This document shows, one piece after another, positions 14,290 to 17,681 of a stretch of 17,681 bases of DNA; positions within the stretch are counted from its first letter, which is position 1, and every line of letters starts with the position of its first letter. The translations under genes and the position numbers were made by a program. Location: NCBI GenBank assembly GCA_017613225.1, contig JAGAEH010000017.1:1-17681 (forward strand), in the 5' to 3' direction. This stretch comes from Lachnospiraceae bacterium. GTDB lineage: Bacteria; Bacillota; Clostridia; Lachnospirales; Lachnospiraceae. Under the pieces are notes generated by a model, which saw only the letters and a program-made list of their open reading frames with translations, was not told where the DNA came from and did no database searches.

Positions 14290-14910
14290 CTACAGCATGC
14301 ATTCCAATCCGGCCGCCGTTTCATCCGGCGGCCTGTTTTTATGCGCGTTCAGCCGGTCGTGGATCCCCAATGCCGCGATCAGGGCCAGGGAGCCTCCGGT
14401 AATGGCGTGGAGCAGTATTCCGGACGCCTTCGTATCGGCAAGAACGCTCGGGACCACCGCCTGCAGGAAGATCAGCAAAAGGAGGCCCACCCCGCTGACG
14501 ATCCAGATCACCGGTCTTTTCTCCATTGCGCCATAGACCAGCATGGCCGTAAACCAGACCGGACAGACGCTCATGATCAGCCCCTGGGAATTGACGAACC
14601 ATGCCGCGGGATCAAGCAGGCCGGGAAAACCGCTGGGTGCCACAGTGCAGATACCGTAGATCACAAAGATGACCAGTGTCAGCAGGCTGCACATTCCCAC
14701 GCTGATCTTTTGCAGCATCGCCAGCGCCAGAAGAAGCATGCAAACCACAGGAATGAGGCCGCTTTGTACGAACCTGCTCAAGGCGGGAGAAGAACGGGCA
14801 AACCAGCTCTGTGACTGCTGCAGAAGGGCGATCTGTGACGCGGCCATCAGCACACAGGCAGCCAGAGTGACCGCGGTCAGGGCAAGGGCTAGAATATTGG
14901 CTTTTTTCAT
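14290..14910 (-). CDS. Six-helix membrane protein of unknown function, last gene of the BlaI/BlaR-type operon
   Basis: The protein has 206 residues from the ATG at 14908-14910 (MKKANILALAL). An upstream in-frame ATG at 14934 is rejected because AGGAGGAG, the evident ribosome site, lies inside that extension, eight bases before the chosen start. About six hydrophobic helices are visible: around residues 6-30, 45-65, 68-90, 108-128, 132-155 and 163-185. The tail is short and polar. I do not recognise the family. It starts 16 bases after the stop of the M56 protease gene, so it is surely co-transcribed and may be the effector or partner of the sensor. The last 15 or so codons overlap the hflX terminator on the other strand. 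Confidence 0.75.
   Translation of the reverse strand: MKKANILALALTAVTLAACVLMAASQIALLQQSQSWFARSSPALSRFVQSGLIPVVCMLLLALAMLQKISVGMCSLLTLVIFVIYGICTVAPSGFPGLLDPAAWFVNSQGLIMSVCPVWFTAMLVYGAMEKRPVIWIVSGVGLLLLIFLQAVVPSVLADTKASGILLHAITGGSLALIAALGIHDRLNAHKNRPPDETAAGLECML
14311..14340 (+). terminator. Intrinsic terminator of hflX, lying inside the convergent coding region
   Basis: GGCCGCCG (14311-14318) pairs with CGGCGGCC (14326-14333), followed by TGTTTTT. The stem is within the last codons of the minus-strand membrane protein gene, where it encodes part of RPPDETAAG. Confidence 0.85.
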
Positions 14911-14926
14911 GATGGATCTCCTCCTG

Positions 14927-16330
14927 TCATTCATAGACGCCGGTCACATGGATCGTCGTGCTGTTTGATGTGCTTGCGGAGGGATTGTCGACCGCGATCA
15001 GGTATTCCCCGGTCTCCTCTGCCGTAAATGTGTGGACCATGCTGTCCTCCCACTTCACAAAGACCGTCTTCCCACCCGGTGTGATGATCCCGATGTTCGC
15101 ATCCACATCTTCTGCGATCCTGGCCTCTACCCGGATCGTCTCTCCCGCGTTTTTTACAAACGGCCGGGAGACCCTTAACGTTCCGGCAGGGACGGAACAT
15201 TCGAATTCCTTGGTCGCAGTTTGATCCGGGCGGATCACGTCGTCCTCCCAGCAGGCGTTTTCCCGGTACCACCGGATCGTCTCTTCATCGAAAGCCAATT
15301 CAAATTCCTCGTTCAGCGTCTCCGAAAGGATCGCCTGATGCACTTTCACCGCTCCGAGACCCGTTCCGAAGGACGTGACCGTCCCGGCCAGCAGCAGTAT
15401 CACAGCCATCGCCGTGACGGCTGCTTTCCCGATCTTCTTGCTGACGCGCTCCTTCTCCATCCGCTCCACCCGGGTCAGCAGTTCATTCTTTCCCGAACAT
15501 AGGGCCGTGCGGAACAGATACTGTCCGCTGCAGCGCAGAGCCGTATCACGAAGTGTGACATAGTACGTCTTTCTGGAATCGCAGATCCCGCACACGGTCT
15601 CGTCGCAGTAGTACTCCACCCAGTCCGTGACGGCGCTCAGCATGCGGCCGCGGATCAGCGGATTGAACCAGTGAACGCATTCCGAGACCGCCGCCAGCTT
15701 TTTAAACAGGATGTCCTTTTGACGATAGTGGACCAGTTCATGCTGGAAGGCACATTTCAGCGCTTCATCGGGGATCTCCATCTCTTCCGGAATGATCACC
15801 ACCGGCTTGAAAAGCCCGTTCAAAAGCGGCGTGTGCAGGTCCGCGCTCTTTAAGACCGGGATCTTTCGCCGGATTCCCAGCTGCGCTCTGCACTGGTCAA
15901 ACAGGGCCAGACAGTCTTCATCCGCCGGAACGCAGCGCGCCTTAAAACGCCGGAACAGCCGCATTTCCTTCGAAAGCTTCCCGATTCGCACCAGAATCCC
16001 GGCCACCCAGGCCACAGCCAACAGCCGGCCGAAATAGATCAGAGCCGGCGTCGGGAAGAATGCTCCGACCTCCACTCCCTCGGGGCTCTTTTCGGCGATG
16101 GAAAACAGTTTCACGAGAATCGTGGAGAAGGGAATCAGCTGGAAGACCAGCGCCGCCTTCAGCAGATGGTAGATCAGCGAAGTATGTCCGCCGTCATCCA
16201 CTGCCTTCCGGATCCGGTTCCAGATGAACATCACCAGGGAAGCCGTCACCGAAAGCGACAGCAGCGTAAACAGCCAGATGGACCAGTCGAAGGGGTCCCC
16301 GCTGTAAATTTGATTATTGGTCCAGACCAT
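14927..16330 (-). CDS. M56 family membrane metallopeptidase (BlaR1/MecR1-like) with non-PBP extracellular domain
   Basis: The protein has 467 residues. Helices near the N-terminus (about 17-35, 52-75 and 90-112) are followed by a cytoplasmic zinc-protease domain with HELVH at residues 197-201, the M56 metal-binding motif, and WFNPLI shortly after. A further helix (about 305-328) leads to a C-terminal outer domain of about 135 residues. This domain is beta-rich (LRVSRPFVKNAGETIRVEAR, ANIGIITPGGKTVFV, TGEYLIAVDNPS). It has no SxxK-type penicillin-binding sensor, so a beta-lactam ligand is unlikely. In known systems M56 proteins relieve repression by triggering loss of the BlaI-type repressor. 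The start overlaps blaI by 17 bases, with AAGGA inside blaI as ribosome site. What the outer domain senses is unknown. Confidence 0.87.
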   Translation of the reverse strand: MVWTNNQIYSGDPFDWSIWLFTLLSLSVTASLVMFIWNRIRKAVDDGGHTSLIYHLLKAALVFQLIPFSTILVKLFSIAEKSPEGVEVGAFFPTPALIYFGRLLAVAWVAGILVRIGKLSKEMRLFRRFKARCVPADEDCLALFDQCRAQLGIRRKIPVLKSADLHTPLLNGLFKPVVIIPEEMEIPDEALKCAFQHELVHYRQKDILFKKLAAVSECVHWFNPLIRGRMLSAVTDWVEYYCDETVCGICDSRKTYYVTLRDTALRCSGQYLFRTALCSGKNELLTRVERMEKERVSKKIGKAAVTAMAVILLLAGTVTSFGTGLGAVKVHQAILSETLNEEFELAFDEETIRWYRENACWEDDVIRPDQTATKEFECSVPAGTLRVSRPFVKNAGETIRVEARIAEDVDANIGIITPGGKTVFVKWEDSMVHTFTAEETGEYLIAVDNPSASTSNSTTIHVTGVYE

Positions 16331-16718
16331 CGATCAGTTCCTTCACTTTTTGCAGCTCCTCCGGAGAGATCTCCGCACCGCTCTGAACAAAGGCGGCAAC
16401 GAGTCCCGGAAGGGCGCCCGAAAACCACTGTTCCGTGGTCTTGCGCACTTCGCTCTGCACATATTGATCCTTTTCTTTCAGCGGTCGGTAATAATAGACC
16501 TGCCCCTTTTTGTTCCGTTCAATGAAGCCCTTTTCCTGCAGATGCAGCAGGTAAGTGGCGATGGTCGTGCGTTCGAACGCAAGCCCGTTCTCCTCCTGCA
16601 GTTTCTGCTGGATCTCCAGCGAAGAGATGTCCCCGCCGCGGTCCCAGATGCAGCGCATCACCATGGCTTCCCTTTCTGTCAGGTTTTCTTCCGGTTTTTC
16701 TGTCTTTTTCCGTTTCAT
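16314..16718 (-). CDS. BlaI/MecI/CopY-family transcriptional repressor
   Basis: The protein has 134 residues, with an N-terminal winged helix-turn-helix (about 12-82). LTEREAMVMRCIWDRGGDISSLEIQQ and FERTTIATYLLHLQEKGFIERNKKGQVYYYRPL are very typical of the family. The helical C-terminal part (about 90-134) should form the dimer. Family members bind promoter dyads and are inactivated through a partner M56 protease. It is encoded directly upstream of, and overlapping, such a protease, and 24 bases downstream of a small basic gene. The ribosome site GGAAGGAG is well placed. The likely targets are the two TTCTA...TAGAA-type dyads at 16989-17004 and 17048-17063, giving autoregulation. These differ from the TACAnnTGTA-type sites of known members. 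Confidence 0.92.
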   Translation of the reverse strand: MKRKKTEKPEENLTEREAMVMRCIWDRGGDISSLEIQQKLQEENGLAFERTTIATYLLHLQEKGFIERNKKGQVYYYRPLKEKDQYVQSEVRKTTEQWFSGALPGLVAAFVQSGAEISPEELQKVKELIDGLDQ

Positions 16719-16742
16719 TGGAGCTCCTTCCCACCAATCGTT

Positions 16743-16937
16743 TTATACGAGCCGGTTCAGTCCATCCGTGGCGACGCCGCCAAGTGTGTCTACATTCTGT
16801 ATCAGATCTCCCTGATCCAAATACAGGCGCCCCTCCGTCTCTCCCTTTATGGCCGACTGGCTCGAAGCGCGCTTTCCCTTTCCCGATGCTGATCTGAAGC
16901 GCTTTACGCGTTCTTTCAGTTTATTGAAAAGTCCCAT
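16743..16937 (-). CDS. Small basic protein (64 residues), first gene of the BlaI/BlaR-type operon
   Basis: ATG at 16935-16937 is chosen. A GTG just upstream in frame is too near the strong AAAGGAGG, which lies seven bases before the ATG. Residues 1-33 are strongly basic (MGLFNKLKERVKRFRSASGK and beyond), and an amphipathic helix is possible. The second half is neutral to acidic (LYLDQGDLIQNVDTLGGVA). There is no cysteine, signal peptide or membrane helix. I do not recognise it. The strong ribosome site, the consensus promoter and its place as the promoter-proximal gene argue that it is real. It could be the regulated output of the sensor system, for example a membrane-binding peptide, but that is a guess. 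Confidence 0.65.
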   Translation of the reverse strand: MGLFNKLKERVKRFRSASGKGKRASSQSAIKGETEGRLYLDQGDLIQNVDTLGGVATDGLNRLV

Positions 16938-16988
16938 CACAATACCTCCTTTTGTGAGTCGCTGAGTAATCGTCGTCTGTTATTCTAT

Positions 16989-17004
16989 TTCTATAAAATT
17001 AGAA
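16989..17004 (-). promoter_or_regulatory. Operator dyad O2 (proximal), likely BlaI-type repressor site
   Basis: Plus-strand TTCTATAAAATTAGAA is a 16-bp near-perfect dyad that shares its arrangement with O1 at 17048. It begins eight bases downstream of the -10 box, over the expected start point. Both sites continue with CAA beyond TTAGAA. Confidence 0.6.
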
Positions 17005-17011
17005 CAACTTC

Positions 17012-17040
17012 ATTCTACTTCCCTTTTGCGCGTCTGTCAA
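17012..17040 (-). promoter_or_regulatory. Consensus promoter of the four-gene BlaI/BlaR-type operon
   Basis: On the minus strand TTGACA (17035-17040), a 17-base spacer, then TAGAAT (17012-17017). It is flanked on both sides by matching dyads, as expected for a strong but repressed promoter. Confidence 0.85.
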
Positions 17041-17047
17041 GCAGTTC

Positions 17048-17063
17048 TTCTAAATAATTAGAA
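17048..17063 (-). promoter_or_regulatory. Operator dyad O1 (distal), likely BlaI-type repressor site
   Basis: Plus-strand TTCTAAATAATTAGAA has perfect 6-bp arms with a 4-base spacer. It sits seven bases upstream of the -35 box and matches O2 at 14 of 16 positions. Confidence 0.6.
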
Positions 17064-17077
17064 CAAAAATAAAACAA

Positions 17078-17126
17078 GAACCGTCCCTTTTCACAGATGT
17101 GAAACCGGAACCGTCCCCTTTTCACA
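17078..17126. repeat. Imperfect direct repeat of GAACCGTCCC-TTTTCACA units
   Basis: Units at 17078-17095 and 17108-17126 differ by one inserted C. Between them TTCACA/TGTGAA makes a short dyad. The complement contains AGGGACGGT, the same core as the tandem units at 4584-4637, so the two loci carry related dispersed repeats in opposite orientation. Confidence 0.7.
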
Positions 17127-17131
17127 TGAAA

Positions 17132-17160
17132 ATGGCGCTACCCTCATCGGATAACGCCAT
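17132..17160. terminator. Hairpin with T-rich flanks upstream of the BlaI-type operon
   Basis: ATGGCG (17132-17137) pairs with CGCCAT (17155-17160). TTTTC follows on the minus strand and CTTTTGTT on the plus strand. It may insulate the operon promoter from read-through of the phosphofructokinase gene. Confidence 0.5.
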
Positions 17161-17167
17161 CTTTTGT

Positions 17168-17193
17168 TGATCGTGTGACAGGAATCGAACCCT
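17168..17193 (-). pseudogene. tRNA-like T-arm remnant
   Basis: On the minus strand ACAGG, GTTCGATT and CCTGT resemble a tRNA T-stem and loop, followed by CACACGATC like an acceptor 3' strand. No anticodon arm, D-arm or matching 5' acceptor strand is found upstream. That position is occupied by a dispersed palindrome (17203-17248). It is probably a tRNA 3' fragment or part of a repeat. Confidence 0.35.
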
Positions 17194-17202
17194 GTTTCCC
17201 AG

Positions 17203-17248
17203 GGATCCTTCGACTTCGAGCGCTATGCGCTCTTCGCTCAGGATGACA
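17203..17248. repeat. Dispersed palindromic repeat (GGATCCTTCGA ... CTCAGGATGACA)
   Basis: ATCCT and AGGAT form the outer pairs. GAGCGC-TAT-GCGCTC forms an inner 6-bp hairpin with flanking CTTCG blocks. The wording resembles the 'TCATCCTGAGCGAAGCGAAGGATC' class of intergenic repeats that I recall from Firmicute genomes. Only one copy is in this window, so that assignment rests on memory. Confidence 0.5.
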
Positions 17249-17254
17249 TGGAAG

Positions 17255-17276
17255 AGCCCCCTCGCATGAGGGGGCT
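17255..17276. terminator. Strong GC hairpin downstream of the phosphofructokinase gene
   Basis: AGCCCCCTC (17255-17263) pairs with GAGGGGGCT (17268-17276) around a 4-base loop, 25 bases after the phosphofructokinase stop. The T-rich side is on the plus strand. On the minus strand only CTTCC follows, so it may act as a weak terminator or as an mRNA 3'-end stabiliser. Confidence 0.55.
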
Positions 17277-17301
17277 TCAATTTCTTTCGGCAGGATTTGC
17301 C

Positions 17302-17681
17302 TTATTCGGCAAAGACCTTCTTCAGCCTTGCGAATCTCGGCAGACCGTTCTCCTTCTCCATGGGCGTCTCGCCCTGGATCAGCGGCAGCGCGTAGTCGAT
17401 GAACGCCTGCGTCACGTCGTTGCCGGCCTCGTTGATCCACTCCAGCGGGACCTTCTTTTCGAAGTTGGCCACGGCGGAAAGATCGAAGAGCTTCGGCTCG
17501 CACACATAGCCGTTGGTGCGGTCGCAGGCAAAGCCCACCATCTTGTCGGTCACGCCGGCGATCATCTGCTCTACGGCAACCTTGCCGGACATGAAGGACT
17601 CAGCGATGTCCGTGCCGGAGGCGCAGTGCGCGGCGGCACGCTGCAGGATGGAGAGCTCCACGGCCCTGGTCTTGCAGCCCA
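17302..17681 (-). CDS. 6-phosphofructokinase (pyrophosphate-type), C-terminal part; 5' end beyond window
   Basis: The last 126 codons or so are visible. The frame is open to the window edge with GCKTRAVELSILQRAAAH, so the GTG at 17659-17661 is an internal valine, not a start. Family-typical segments are ELSILQRAAAHCASGTDIAE, the VTDKMVGFACDR strand, and KKVPLEWINEAGNDVTQAFIDYALPLIQG near the end. They match the clostridial PfkA group that often uses pyrophosphate instead of ATP to phosphorylate fructose 6-phosphate in glycolysis. The residues that decide between ATP and pyrophosphate lie in the missing N-terminal part, so the donor cannot be confirmed. A GC hairpin follows the stop. Confidence 0.88.
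   Translation of the reverse strand, partial: GCKTRAVELSILQRAAAHCASGTDIAESFMSGKVAVEQMIAGVTDKMVGFACDRTNGYVCEPKLFDLSAVANFEKKVPLEWINEAGNDVTQAFIDYALPLIQGETPMEKENGLPRFARLKKVFAE

Noticed and set aside
14908..14934. Longer start of the six-helix membrane protein (ATG at 14934)
   Set aside because: The extension contains the ribosome site AGGAGGAG itself, and its ATG overlaps the stop of the upstream gene. The ATG at 14910 has correct spacing.
14927..16330. Beta-lactam sensor (true BlaR1/MecR1)
   Set aside because: The C-terminal outer domain lacks penicillin-binding motifs and no beta-lactamase gene is nearby.
17302..17661. Complete 119-residue protein starting at 17661
   Set aside because: The apparent start is an internal GTG valine of a phosphofructokinase frame that stays open to the window edge.

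Overview
The window reads as a chromosomal segment of a GC-rich anaerobic Firmicute, most likely a gut-type Clostridia (Lachnospiraceae/Oscillospiraceae-like). This is inferred from strong GGAGG ribosome sites, consensus sigma-A promoters, a pyrophosphate-type phosphofructokinase, a GntP/glycerate-kinase pair, a BlaI/BlaR-type operon and dispersed Clostridia-type intergenic repeats. No phage, transposase, CRISPR array or rRNA was seen.

Layout. (1) 1-2240, minus: a GntP-family permease followed by a glycerate 2-kinase gene whose reading frame runs, before the window edge, into a segment of an AAA_14/DUF4143-type ATPase. This is an apparent in-frame chimera. (2) 2400-3161: ispD (plus), converging through a shared terminator on a zinc-ribbon membrane protein (minus). 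(3) 3735-4560: a divergent promoter pair serving the zinc-ribbon gene and a glutamine-rich protein of unknown function. (4) 4561-4882: a 27-bp tandem duplication and a large structured repeat (copy A), then the terminator of an S9 peptidase (4900-7155, minus). (5) 7225-7412: overlapping divergent promoters for the peptidase and a solitary tRNA-Lys(CUU) with its own terminator. (6) 7414-7789: two further palindromic elements, one of them copy B of the repeat at 4632-4804. (7) 7812-10932, minus: nitroreductase, then an MFS transporter/glycerophosphodiesterase pair. (8) 11141-14277, plus: a Na/phosphate cotransporter-PhoU protein translationally coupled to the ribosome-associated GTPase HflX. (9) 14290-17063, minus: a four-gene operon (64-residue basic protein, BlaI-like repressor, M56 BlaR1-like membrane protease, six-helix membrane protein) with two matching operator dyads around its promoter. 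(10) 17064-17301: GGGACGG-type repeats, a tRNA-like T-arm remnant and a dispersed palindrome, then the 3' part of a phosphofructokinase gene that leaves the window.

The strongest candidate for something undescribed is the pair of structured repeats at 4632-4804 (plus) and 7608-7789 (minus). The two copies keep long blocks of identical sequence, while their stems differ by many compensatory base-pair changes. That is the signature of selection on a folded RNA or DNA structure rather than on protein. Both copies sit just downstream of a gene and point the same way as that gene. Second in interest are the kinase-ATPase chimera and the BlaI/BlaR-type operon, whose sensor lacks a penicillin-binding domain.
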